From contig NZ_DS990556.1 in NCBI RefSeq assembly GCF_000155635.1, positions 2,428,607-2,492,606 of the forward strand: a stretch of 64,000 bases of DNA. The letters run 5' to 3'. The stretch is from Cyanobium sp. PCC 7001 (GTDB lineage Bacteria; Cyanobacteriota; Cyanobacteriia; PCC-6307; Cyanobiaceae). Position numbers and translations under genes: made by a program. Positions 56,604 to 64,000 of this stretch are shown here, piece by piece; the stretch's first letter is position 1, and each line of letters opens with the position of its first letter. The notes beneath the pieces are model-generated. The model was not told the origin of the DNA and searched no databases. It saw only the letters and a list, made by a program, of their open reading frames with translations.

Positions 56604-56654
56604 AGGTGGCTCACACCAGTGTTTCGGACAGCGGTTCGATTCCGCTCAGCTCCA
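56604..56654 (+). ncRNA. ssrA: Permuted tmRNA, acceptor piece
   Basis: The T-arm GCGGTTCGATTCCGC and the 3' acceptor strand CAGCTCC plus discriminator A end at 56654. CAGCTCC pairs with GGGGCTG at the start of the coding piece. The order acceptor piece first, coding piece second is the circularly permuted form known from alpha-cyanobacteria. The 5' limit of this piece is approximate. Confidence 0.88.
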
Positions 56655-56660
56655 TTTCAC

Positions 56661-56885
56661 GGGGCTGCAATGGTTTCGACGGGGCATGAGGAGGGTGACT
56701 GAAGCCTGCTCGGTCAGAGCAAACCCGTAACAGCGAACAACATCGTTCGTTTCTCCCGTCAAGCTGCCCCCGTGGCCGCCTGACATCTCTAAGGGAGATG
56801 GGGTGAGGTCAGCCTTATCACCCAAATGACCGCTTGGGGGTGGAAGCCCCCCTCTAATCCACCTGCTGCAGCGGGTCTCAGTAAG
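56661..56885 (+). ncRNA. ssrA: Permuted tmRNA, coding piece with tag ORF
   Basis: Begins GGGGCTGCAATGGTTTCGAC at 56661, 6 nt after the acceptor piece. The tag ORF at 56733-56783 reads ANNIVRFSRQAAPVAA and then TGA, the alpha-cyanobacterial degradation tag. Pseudoknot-like stems follow (ATCTCTAAGGGAGAT, GGGGGTGGAAGCCCCC). The 3' limit is approximate. Two-piece tmRNA with SmpB rescues stalled ribosomes and tags proteins for proteolysis. Confidence 0.93.
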
Positions 56886-56981
56886 ACCTTCTCAGGACAG
56901 GATTCCCCAGCGGACAAAAGCGCGGACAAAATTCCCGCCGCGCCGCTTGCTCCTCACCGCCGCTGGGCCCCTTTCAGCGGT

Positions 56982-57944
56982 ATGGACCGTGAGCAAGCAC
57001 TTGCTTTCGTTAGTCGTCTCTATGACGCCCAGGCAGCGGGCAGCCTTCTCTGGTCTGACGCTGAACTGACATCAAGGTTCCTCGCCCAATGCAGCCGCAC
57101 GGGCAGCTCGGAAACCCGCAGCGCGTACGCGCGCGAACCGGGCCACCTGGCCTCATGGATGGCCCTGAGTTGCCCTGGCACGCCGCTGCGGATGCTCGAC
57201 CCTGCCATCGCTGAGGATGCGGTCGCTGATCTCCGTGATCTGGTGGAGGCCGGCACGCTGGCGCCAAGATCGTTCAACCGTCGCCTTACGGCATGGTCGG
57301 CGTTGTGGAGGTGGGCATCGGAGGCGAACCGCTCCGGTGTCACCGGCATCGCCCGCAACGTCTGGCCCAGGCGTGCGCTGCTCCATGCGCCCAAGGTCGC
57401 GCGGGCACTGACTGAGCCGGAGCTGGCTGCCGTCACCGGCACCGTGGCCGTTGCTGCTGCCGCTGGTGATTGCACTGCCCGGCGTGATCTGGTGAAGCTC
57501 AGAGCTAGTTTCCTGCTGGGCGTGTGCGTCTCTGAGCTGCGCTCACTCCGCTGGGGTGATGTGGAGCCGGTCGAGGGTGGCGGCCTCGTGAGCATCCGCA
57601 ACGGCAAGGGCGGCAAGGCCCGCACCATCCGTGTGAGCATGGACACTGTCGCGCTGCTGGAGAGCCTGGGCCGTGGTGATGCCGACGCCTGGCTGTTCCT
57701 GAATCCAGCGGGCACCGCACCGCTCAGCCGCCAGGCCATCGCGGACCGGTTCAGCCGCTGGGGCAAGAAGGCCGGGGTCCACCTCCACCCGCACCGATTG
57801 CGGCACAGCCATGCCACCTCGGCTATTCGCGCCGGGTGTGATGCTTTCGTGCTGAGCGCCACCCTGGGGCACGCCAGCACAGCCACTACCGCGCACTACG
57901 TCGCCAGCAACCCTGCGGAAAGTTCTTCACTGAGGCTTGGCTGA
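56982..57944 (+). CDS. Tyrosine integrase of an ssrA-linked element, active-site Arg replaced
   Basis: 320 residues from ATG 56982; the frame stays open into the tmRNA. The C-terminal half has a tyrosine recombinase core: HPHRLRHSHATSA (H-x-x-R), ATLGHASTATTAHYVASNP (His and nucleophile Tyr). Box I should read G-x-R-x-S-E-L, but here it is GVCVSELRSLRW with codon TGC at 57525-57527 where CGC would give Arg. The catalytic Arg I is therefore Cys and the enzyme is probably inactive. Its place directly behind ssrA suggests that an element integrated there. Confidence 0.85.
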   Translation: MDREQALAFVSRLYDAQAAGSLLWSDAELTSRFLAQCSRTGSSETRSAYAREPGHLASWMALSCPGTPLRMLDPAIAEDAVADLRDLVEAGTLAPRSFNRRLTAWSALWRWASEANRSGVTGIARNVWPRRALLHAPKVARALTEPELAAVTGTVAVAAAAGDCTARRDLVKLRASFLLGVCVSELRSLRWGDVEPVEGGGLVSIRNGKGGKARTIRVSMDTVALLESLGRGDADAWLFLNPAGTAPLSRQAIADRFSRWGKKAGVHLHPHRLRHSHATSAIRAGCDAFVLSATLGHASTATTAHYVASNPAESSSLRLG

Positions 57945-58061
57945 TTCAGGCCTAAGCATTCTTGCGATGTCTTGATTTGGCAAAGAATCAAATCTTTACG
58001 ACCCATTCCTGTGACACATGAGGCTGGCTAAATCAGTCTTGGATGGCATTGCCTAACTCCC

Positions 58062-58925
58062 TTGTCGTTGATCCAAGGTGCTGGCCACGTGTTCGGACCT
58101 GTGCCTGGGTCTGAGCTGGCAGAGATTTTTAATGAATTGGGCTGCGAGCTTGCTAATGCTTCTGCGTCAGGGGAGTTGGTTGGAATGGCTCCACTTGATC
58201 CAAGTACAGGACCACTTTGCTTGGCTATCGATGGAGAAATCTTTCCTCCAGGAACTGAAAAGACATGGAGCCATTATCCGGGCGACTGCTGCTGTTATTT
58301 GTGGCCTGTAGCATGGACGAGGCCGATGCTCAATCCGGAAGGACGGCTTGTCGAGCTGAACAGGCTTGCCAACGGTGACAACGGAGAAGAAGTCCTCCCC
58401 TACAGTGTGCCCGCGGAAAAATGGCTTAGGGCTAACCCTCGCACGGCCAAAGTGATCTTGGGCGATGATATTGGCAATGAATTCCTTGGGAAAACTATTC
58501 CTGGGTTGCCTCCACTGCCTCCACTCACTCTCAAGATGGCAGCAGAGCGATGGGATGCACTGGTTGCAGAGCCGGTGCGGAAATATGAACAGCTCAGCGC
58601 TGAAGGTGCAGCTCTCTATAAGCTTAGAGATGACCCAGGAATGCTCTCTGCTTCAATAGAGAAGTTCGAGGGGTGCATTGAGCTTTTGGATTTTGCCATT
58701 TCGGGATACAGAGAGCTGGGCAAGAGGGGCATTCTTGATGGTATTTGGCATCCGCCTTGGGGTGCTCCATTTAAGCAGCTTGCAATAATATATGAAAAAC
58801 AGGGACGTATTGCTGATGCAGTGTGGGTTTGTGCTTGTGCTCAGAAGGCAGGATGGGGAGGTGACTGGGATAGGAGAATCCCTAAGTTGAAGCGGAAGCT
58901 GTCTAGTCTTGGAGGTAGTGCATAG
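58062..58925 (+). CDS. Hypothetical protein of the ssrA-linked element
   Basis: 287 residues from TTG 58062; a GTG at 58089 could be the true start. No signal peptide or membrane helix. The C-terminal 130 residues are helical and TPR-like (ALYKLRDDPGMLSASIEKFE, PFKQLAIIYEKQGRIADAVW, VCACAQKAGW). The N-terminal part has no match I recognise. The gene is clearly less GC-rich than core genes, which supports a foreign origin. Confidence 0.7.
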   Translation: MSLIQGAGHVFGPVPGSELAEIFNELGCELANASASGELVGMAPLDPSTGPLCLAIDGEIFPPGTEKTWSHYPGDCCCYLWPVAWTRPMLNPEGRLVELNRLANGDNGEEVLPYSVPAEKWLRANPRTAKVILGDDIGNEFLGKTIPGLPPLPPLTLKMAAERWDALVAEPVRKYEQLSAEGAALYKLRDDPGMLSASIEKFEGCIELLDFAISGYRELGKRGILDGIWHPPWGAPFKQLAIIYEKQGRIADAVWVCACAQKAGWGGDWDRRIPKLKRKLSSLGGSA

Positions 58926-59142
58926 CATGTGGAGGGGGGCGAGGCAATCTAAGGAAATTTGAGAGCCCATTTGTGGAGACTCTTCCCCGTTGTCATTGGA
59001 TTGTTGAAGGCCCGCTTGCGTCCCCGCAATCGCGCCGTGCCAGTTGCGCACCTGAGGATGCAGACCGTACCGAAGTGGAGGCAGCAGACCGTAACAGCCT
59101 CCGGCCCGCCGTGAACTGGGCCACCGCCACGGAGGTCCGCTG

Positions 59143-59598
59143 ATGACCTCCACCTTCGATTCTGCGCCCATGGATGCGGAGCTGGCAGCCGCAAATCGCC
59201 AGCGGGAAACCGCTCAGCAGGTAAGGCAGCGCCTCGGCAATCTTCACTCGCCCGTCATCAATCAATGGCTGCAACGCACCCGCCCAGGTGCCTACAGCCC
59301 GCCGAATCCCTTCACTGACACCACCCTTCAGGCGCGCGCCGGGAGGCGTGAGCTTGTGAAGCGTGATCAGGCCCTTGGGCTGGCCCTGGCCCGTTCCGCC
59401 GGGGGGGAGCAGGCCTTCTCCCTGGAGGTGGCGGATCACCTGGCCCAGCAGGAGCGTGAGACCCACGTGGCTCAGCAGCATCGCCAGAACCATGCCGCCG
59501 TTGTGCAGCAATTGGAGGAGCTGGAGAACAGCGCCTCCACGCTCGAGGCGATGGTGGCGGAACCTTCCGCAACTGAACTTCCGTCTGAGGCGCCATGA
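59143..59598 (+). CDS. Phage-like hypothetical protein 1
   Basis: 151 residues, soluble and helical, Gln/Ala/Glu-rich (AANRQRETAQQVRQRLGNLH, EVADHLAQQERETHVAQQHR). First of four tightly packed genes that overlap by a few bases each, a pattern typical of phages and satellites. No family recognised. Confidence 0.6.
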   Translation: MTSTFDSAPMDAELAAANRQRETAQQVRQRLGNLHSPVINQWLQRTRPGAYSPPNPFTDTTLQARAGRRELVKRDQALGLALARSAGGEQAFSLEVADHLAQQERETHVAQQHRQNHAAVVQQLEELENSASTLEAMVAEPSATELPSEAP

Positions 59599-59945
59599 AA
59601 CACCGTGGCCGCACCTTCAACCCGCCGCCTGATCCCCGGTGGGACTTCTACCCGCCGGCAGTGCAGGCATGGGAGGAACACCTCGGCATTGGCAGCGGTG
59701 GCGGTCTGCTCGGTTTCACCAGGCAGGATAGCGCCAAGGCTTCCGCCGACCAGATCGCCAGATACCGCGAGTTCGGCCACTGGTGGCGAAGAAACCTCAA
59801 CCCGCACTACAGCCGTGCCTGGCGCAATGTGAAGGCCACTGCTTTAGCCGAAGGGCGCCGTTGGGAAGGTGCCAAAGATCCGCTGTGGGATGTGATGTTC
59901 CCGCCCGGTGTCCCTGTTGAACTGCCCCCTGATGCCGATGGCTGA
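59595..59945 (+). CDS. Phage-like hypothetical protein 2
   Basis: 116 residues, overlapping the previous stop by 4 nt (ATGA). Trp/Arg-rich (RYREFGHWWRRNLNPHYSRA, AEGRRWEGAKDPLWDVMFPP). Could be a small DNA-binding or packaging protein, but I cannot name a family. Confidence 0.6.
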   Translation: MKHRGRTFNPPPDPRWDFYPPAVQAWEEHLGIGSGGGLLGFTRQDSAKASADQIARYREFGHWWRRNLNPHYSRAWRNVKATALAEGRRWEGAKDPLWDVMFPPGVPVELPPDADG

Positions 59946-60081
59946 CCCCATGCCCACCACCGTGAACACCGCCCAGCGCCGTGTGCGCCAGGCCATCGCC
60001 ACCAGGCCGGGCCTCACCGCTGCCGAGAAGCTCCAGGCCCTCGTGGCCGTGGAGAAGGCATGGCAGGAGGCCGGCCTCTGA
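59938..60081 (+). CDS. Phage-like hypothetical protein 3, 47 codons
   Basis: ATG 59938 overlaps the previous gene by 8 nt, and its TGA shares a base with the ATG at 60081. The product is short and helical (TVNTAQRRVRQAIATRPGLT, AAEKLQALVAVEKAWQEAGL). The overlaps on both sides are the main evidence that it is translated. Confidence 0.55.
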   Translation: MADPMPTTVNTAQRRVRQAIATRPGLTAAEKLQALVAVEKAWQEAGL

Positions 60082-60449
60082 TGGCGAGCAAGACGCAACG
60101 GAAGACGCATGAGCGGGAGCAGTGGGCCTTCGAGCAACTGGTCAAGTGCCGCAACCTGAGCGCCGTTGTCGCCGAACTCGCCGAACGGGAGGGGATCAGT
60201 CTCCGCCGTTCCCGTGAACTGGTGGCCAAGGCCTATGAGCGCCTGGTCGCGGACGTGAACGGCTGCGCCGATCGTGAGGCCCTCCTGGCCCAGTGCATTG
60301 GCGCCCTCCAGCAGGGTCTGGAGAAGTCCCTCGCGGCGGGCCAGGTGGCCTGGGCCATCGGGTGCGTGCGCCAGCTCGACGACCTCTTGGGCCTGGGCAT
60401 AAACCACCCCGGCCGGCCGTCTCCGCCGGGTCAGTACGGCCGACGGTGA
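60081..60449 (+). CDS. Phage-like hypothetical protein 4, terminase-small-subunit-like
   Basis: 122 residues from ATG 60081. The N-terminal half looks like a helix-turn-helix (QWAFEQLVKCRNLSAVVAEL, AEREGISLRRSRELVAKAYE), as in small terminase subunits or regulators. The C-terminal part is helical and ends in a Gly/Pro-rich tail. Assignment to a terminase is tentative. Confidence 0.5.
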   Translation: MASKTQRKTHEREQWAFEQLVKCRNLSAVVAELAEREGISLRRSRELVAKAYERLVADVNGCADREALLAQCIGALQQGLEKSLAAGQVAWAIGCVRQLDDLLGLGINHPGRPSPPGQYGRR

Positions 60450-60517
60450 GAGCTGCCAGACCGAATCTTGAAAGTCGGTATATTGCACGTAACCCAGGCG
60501 AGGGGCAAGATCCCCTC

Positions 60518-60913
60518 ATGAACATCCCACCGCCACCCCCTCCACCATCGCCAGAGGGCGCTTTCCCTCCTGAACCATCACATGACAAGCAGGCAATTCA
60601 CACAGATTCTGTAACGACATCGAGCCGTCAGTCGGCCACGCGAGCCAGCCAGCGAGTGCGCTGCTTTAGAAATCCTCAGAATAACCATATTGTTTATCCT
60701 AGTAATTTCGCTATCGTTGCTGGGGCATTCTTGTTTGGCCCTATCTTTTTCTTGTGCATTGGTGAAGTCGGCCATGCCCTAGCCAACTTGGTGTTGAGCC
60801 TTCTTTTGTGGATGATCTTTCTAGGCTGGGTGGTTTGGATTGCCTATGCAATCGCTGCACCCAGTATTGTGCGCAATAAGTGGCTGATGCGAGGATATGT
60901 TGAGGAGAGATAG
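60518..60913 (+). CDS. DUF2628-like membrane protein
   Basis: 131 residues from ATG 60518. A Pro-rich N terminus is followed by two or three membrane helices (FAIVAGAFLFGPIFFLCIGE and NLVLSLLLWMIFLGWVVWIA) and a tail (APSIVRNKWLMRGYVEER), as in DUF2628 proteins. The start codon has no competing upstream ATG in a conserved region. Less GC-rich than core genes. Confidence 0.65.
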   Translation: MNIPPPPPPPSPEGAFPPEPSHDKQAIHTDSVTTSSRQSATRASQRVRCFRNPQNNHIVYPSNFAIVAGAFLFGPIFFLCIGEVGHALANLVLSLLLWMIFLGWVVWIAYAIAAPSIVRNKWLMRGYVEER

Positions 60914-60918
60914 CGCTC

Positions 60919-61230
60919 GTGGCTTGCCCGGCACCGAGTTCGGACGCGCTTGATTGTCGGCTTGGCCTGTCTGGGCATAAGGCCAGTTTCCGCAAGGTCG
61001 CTCACCGCCTGAGCGAGGAGGAACGTCAGCGGATCCTCCTCACCTGCAACCAGCCGGAGTACGCCTCGCTGCCGCCGGGACAGATCGTGCCAGCGCTGGC
61101 GGATCAGGGGCTCTACATCGGCTCTGAATCAAGCTTCTATCGGGTGTTGCACCAGGCAGGGCAGTGCCACCGCCGCGGACGGGCCCGGCTGCCGCAGGAA
61201 CCGCGCTCTGTGCCGCGCCTCAGAGGTTAA
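60919..61230 (+). pseudogene. IS3-family transposase OrfB, N-terminal fragment
   Basis: 103 residues. LSEEERQRILLTCNQPEYAS, LPPGQIVPALADQGLYIGSE and SSFYRVLHQAGQCHRRGRAR are typical of the N terminus of IS3-family orfB. The DDE catalytic domain is missing: the frame ends at 61230 shortly after the VPRLRG segment, and no rve domain follows. It is a transposase relic at the edge of the element. Confidence 0.8.
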
Positions 61231-61345
61231 CGATGGGACCTGTCCAGAAAAGCCAGACCACCTCAGGTGACGCGAGGGTCCGGTTCAACCATCACATCAG
61301 CTCGTCAGTCCCAGAGTGCCATCTCATATTTCCCATCGATCCATC

Positions 61346-61387
61346 GAACAAGGATAGATCGTGGCTGCGTACGATCTATCCTTGTTC
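61346..61387. terminator. Perfect 17-bp hairpin downstream of the DUF1254 gene
   Basis: Arms GAACAAGGATAGATCGT (61346-61362) and ACGATCTATCCTTGTTC (61371-61387) enclose 8 nt. It begins 16 nt after the stop of the minus-strand DUF1254 gene. No T run follows, so it may be a terminator, or a palindromic element end or repeat. Confidence 0.55.
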
Positions 61388-61402
61388 GTTAGCAGGTTTG
61401 GC

Positions 61403-62923
61403 TCATTGCACAAGTTCAATCTCGCTTGGCCGCCATGTCTTGTTGATCCACGGCTCCAGTGGCCCGTACATACGCAGGATGGTGAACCAGCTCTTACCTG
61501 GCACCGTCTGTAGCCAGTTGCCTTCCTTGCCCTTCGGTGCCTTCGGCGCGAAGTAGACGTCGTACGAACCGTCGGCGTTCTTCTTCATGCCTTCGGTCTG
61601 GCTGCCGACCGTCGGGAACTTCTGGCTGGTCTGGAGCTGCGAACGTGTCTGCGTGTCGTACAGCGTGACGGCCCAGAAGTCGTTCACCGGCACGTTCGGC
61701 GGCAGACGCAGTTTGTAGGTCTTCGCGCCGTCGAAGGCCTGTTGGTTCGCATCGAGTACGGCCAAGGCGTAGTCCGACCCTTCGCCGGCGCGGCTGGCGG
61801 CCATGGCCGGGGTCACGCCGCCGGCGTTGAAGTAGTAGAGCACGCGCGCGTCCAGGCCCATCGCCCCATCGGCTTCGAAACTGGTGTTCTTGTTGGCGAA
61901 GGCCGTGGACCAGACGCTTTTGGGGTCGTCCGGATAGATCTTCACCCCGGCAAATCGCGGGTGGTAGGTGATGGCCCGCGACGTGGCGTTGCCAAGCGTG
62001 GCGGCCTCCGTCAGCAGCTTCTTCATTCGCGCATCGGGCTTGAACGGCTGGCCTTTGACGATGCCGATGGCGGCGATCGCACCGCGCACCTCGGGGCTGA
62101 TGGCGTCGATCGGTTCGTCCTGGATGATCGCGTTCAGGTTCTCGAAGTAGCTGAAGTTGCTGGGGAAGACGGTGTTGAAGGCCTTGCCGGACATATCAAC
62201 GAACTCAGTCGGCGCCGGCTTGGCCGCATCCTTCAGCGGATAGACGCGCAGCTTCGACGTGATGTTTTCGACAGCAGGTTTCAGTCCGCCCTTGATTGAG
62301 CCTCGCAGGAAGAGGAAGTTCCGGTTCGTCGGCGGCTTGAGCAGGAAGTAGCCCTCGGGGACCGCTCCGGTGTAGCCCGGCGGCAGGACCAGGTACTTGC
62401 CGCCCTGGCCCTTGTCAGGCCCGGTAACGCCCATGTTGCCGACAAAGCGTTGCCAGGCGTCGTCGAGAAAACCGAGCATCCCGGGCGGGATCTCGATCAC
62501 CGTCGGGCCGTCCTGCGCCAGATCGGTGAAGGTGTAGGCGTACAGCGTGGAGGTGTTGGCCGTGACCACCAGCGTCTGCGAATCCAGCAACTGCGGGAAC
62601 AGGGCGATCTTGTTGGCCCCCTTGGCCCCGGCATCTGCCAGGCCGGTACGCACTGCGTACATCGACACCGCGCCTATGTTGTCCAGAAACACCTCCGTGC
62701 CGCGCATTCGATCGAGGTTGTCGTAGACCGCTTCGGCAGTCGCCTTGGACGGCACCCCGTCGAAGAAATCGAGGGGTCCGATCGGCGTCGCGACCTTGTT
62801 CGGTATCGAGATCGACTTCAGGGTTTGTGGTGATACCTGTGCCAATGCAGGTCCCCCTGTAGCGAAAGCCAGTGCACCGACCACTACTAGTGACGAAAGA
62901 CTTTTGATCATTGGTGATTTCAT
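61403..62923 (-). CDS. DUF1254/DUF1214 exported protein
   Basis: 506 residues from ATG 62923 (GTG or ATG alternatives nearby). A signal peptide (SLVVVGALAFATGGPALA) is followed by DUF1254 (FFDGVPSKATAEAVYDNLDR, LFPQLLDSQTLVVTANTSTL) and DUF1214 (PVNDFWAVTLYDTQTRSQLQ, NWLQTVPGKSWFTILRMYGP, LEPWINKTWRPSEIELV). These are envelope or periplasmic proteins common in proteobacteria; function unknown. A second gene of the family follows upstream, and a relic lies between them. The gene looks foreign to a cyanobacterial core. Confidence 0.88.
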   Translation of the reverse strand: MKSPMIKSLSSLVVVGALAFATGGPALAQVSPQTLKSISIPNKVATPIGPLDFFDGVPSKATAEAVYDNLDRMRGTEVFLDNIGAVSMYAVRTGLADAGAKGANKIALFPQLLDSQTLVVTANTSTLYAYTFTDLAQDGPTVIEIPPGMLGFLDDAWQRFVGNMGVTGPDKGQGGKYLVLPPGYTGAVPEGYFLLKPPTNRNFLFLRGSIKGGLKPAVENITSKLRVYPLKDAAKPAPTEFVDMSGKAFNTVFPSNFSYFENLNAIIQDEPIDAISPEVRGAIAAIGIVKGQPFKPDARMKKLLTEAATLGNATSRAITYHPRFAGVKIYPDDPKSVWSTAFANKNTSFEADGAMGLDARVLYYFNAGGVTPAMAASRAGEGSDYALAVLDANQQAFDGAKTYKLRLPPNVPVNDFWAVTLYDTQTRSQLQTSQKFPTVGSQTEGMKKNADGSYDVYFAPKAPKGKEGNWLQTVPGKSWFTILRMYGPLEPWINKTWRPSEIELVQ

Positions 62924-62969
62924 GAGAAGTTAAACCTTGATAGTCGGATTTCGTTGATTGAAAGCCCGC

Positions 62970-63083
62970 TCACTTTACGAGTTCAATCTCGCTGGGCCGC
63001 CAGTTCTTATCGATCCACGGCTGAAGCGACCCGTAAATGGGCAGGATCGCGAACCGGCTGCCCGGTAGTGTCTGAAACCATTG
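62970..63083 (-). pseudogene. C-terminal relic of a third DUF1254/DUF1214 protein
   Basis: Reading the minus strand from 63080 gives WFQTLPGSRFAILPIYGSLQ, then PWIDKNWRPSEIELVK and TGA at 62970. This is the very C terminus of a DUF1214 domain, closely related to the intact 61403-62923 gene (compare EPWINKTWRPSEIELV). The rest of the protein is missing; 63099 starts the next gene. Confidence 0.85.
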
Positions 63084-63098
63084 GAATCGAGGCCATAA

Positions 63099-64000
63099 TT
63101 AATTTGCCTTCACGATGCCCGGTGGCTTCCATGTGCCTGCACCGGGTGGCAAGATCGATGGCGCCTCGGTCTTCGGCCAGTAGAGGCGCATCACGAGATA
63201 GATCGGACCGTCTGGCGCAGGGAGCCAGTTCAACTCCTTGCCCTCGCCGGGCGAATCCTTCTGGACGTAAAGGGTGAGAGATCCGTCTTTCCCCTTCTTC
63301 ATGTTGGGAATCATCGGCGAATTGATGAGGTAGCGGTTGATCGGATTCTTGATCAGATACTGGGTCTTGCCGTCATACATGGTGACTGACCAGAAGGCAT
63401 TCACCGGAGGGTATTGACCCGCAGGGAATGTAATGGTGTAATTGTTCTTGCTGCCATCGAGTTTCTTGCCATCGCCGTCCACGCGGGTCAGCGGATAAAC
63501 TGCCTCGACGGCGCTGTTGCCATACAGACCTGCCTTGGCGGTGCCGGCTCTCTTGAGCCAGTCGCCGTTGTAGTGAGCTTCGTCTCCCGGAAGGGATCCA
63601 ACTTGCCAGCCATTGATGTCGGTCAGACCCGAGGCCAGGAAGGTGCTGATTTTTTCATCACCAGCCTTCATGCCTTGGACGATGGCTTTCTGGTGCTCTG
63701 GCGAAAGGTCCTTCAAGTCGATGGTCTTCTTCGGGCCGATGCCGATGGTCGTGAGCTTTGCGCGGATGTCTTTGTCCACGTCCGTTTCCGGAACATATTC
63801 AAGCGCCGCGTGGAGGTAGCTCCAGAAATTCTCTTTGATTCCTGCGGTGGTAGCCGGACTGAAGTCGATCGTCGGAGCGGCGGCAGGTGCAGGTTGTTTG
63901 AGGAAGGAGGAAAGCGGTTCCGCCTTGTAGCTATCCTGGACCTTGATCACATTCGGCATGTCTGCCGGGTCGAAGAGTTGGGTCCGATAAATGGCGACGG
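63099..64000 (-). CDS. DUF1254 exported protein, 5' end outside window
   Basis: The visible 300 residues run from beyond 64000, where the frame reads VAIYRTQLFDPADMPNVIKV, to GIVKAN at 63099. Segments PPVNAFWSVTMYDGKTQYLI, NPINRYLINSPMIPNMKKGK, and NWLPAPDGPIYLVMRLYWPK fit DUF1214. The ATG at 63959 is internal. Paralogue of the gene at 61403-62923 with the C-terminal relic of a third copy in between; tandem duplication is likely. Confidence 0.85.
   Translation of the reverse strand, partial: VAIYRTQLFDPADMPNVIKVQDSYKAEPLSSFLKQPAPAAAPTIDFSPATTAGIKENFWSYLHAALEYVPETDVDKDIRAKLTTIGIGPKKTIDLKDLSPEHQKAIVQGMKAGDEKISTFLASGLTDINGWQVGSLPGDEAHYNGDWLKRAGTAKAGLYGNSAVEAVYPLTRVDGDGKKLDGSKNNYTITFPAGQYPPVNAFWSVTMYDGKTQYLIKNPINRYLINSPMIPNMKKGKDGSLTLYVQKDSPGEGKELNWLPAPDGPIYLVMRLYWPKTEAPSILPPGAGTWKPPGIVKAN

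Overview
The window looks like the chromosome of a high-GC alpha-cyanobacterium of the Cyanobium/Synechococcus type. Evidence: a phycobilisome rod-core linker and a CpcS-type bilin lyase, psbX, ycf66, two high-light-inducible proteins, a ferredoxin-thioredoxin reductase catalytic chain beside suf genes, and above all a circularly permuted two-piece tmRNA whose tag reads ANNIVRFSRQAAPVAA. Core genes are very GC-rich. Several accessory stretches are visibly less GC-rich, which suggests acquisition.

Layout. 1-8.2 kb: an exported TPR-like gene broken by a frameshift, a two-HKD phospholipase-D lipoprotein, a DUF4912 protein, cpcG, cpcS, a drug/metabolite transporter and sufR. 8.4-14.1 kb: ftrC-sufB-sufC-sufD-sufS, divergent from the repressor sufR, then a DUF1543 gene. 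14.1-17.8 kb: insertion-sequence territory, with a decayed IS3-family left end, an hli gene, a glycosyltransferase remnant cut off at an IS end, and a 1.24-kb IS3-family element with a nonsense codon in orfA. 17.9-19.8 kb: a double SpoIIAA-like protein and mtnA.

19.8-31 kb is an accessory island: a MazEF-like pair with a truncated toxin, a divergent AraC regulator/NmrA oxidoreductase pair, a phytoene-desaturase-like flavoprotein, and then the main find, a chromosomal integron (24927-30940). It has an IntI-type integrase with the IntI-specific insertion, five gene cassettes and six attC-like sites. The cassettes encode a GFA-domain protein, a 4-OT tautomerase, a P-loop ATPase, an SDR and an AAA/TOPRIM ATPase that resembles fused anti-phage proteins. 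intI points into its own array, the reverse of the usual layout, so integrase and cassettes all lie on the minus strand. Three cassette stop codons lie inside the attC R'' core.

31-56.6 kb is mostly core: class II aldolase, GltS transporter, S9 peptidase, def, rpsU, a ComM/YifB ATPase, a HIT protein, an ABC exporter plus Hlip, TolB-like lipoproteins, ycf66, psbX (40 codons), YggT, accC, tRNA-Leu(GAG), an LpxB-like glycosyltransferase, msrB, a PRC-barrel protein, smc, two membrane-stress-like genes and an RlmL-like methyltransferase. 56.6-61.2 kb: permuted ssrA followed at once by a tyrosine integrase whose first catalytic Arg is Cys, then small overlapping phage-like genes and a transposase remnant. 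61.3-64 kb: two DUF1254-type exported proteins with the C-terminal relic of a third between them.
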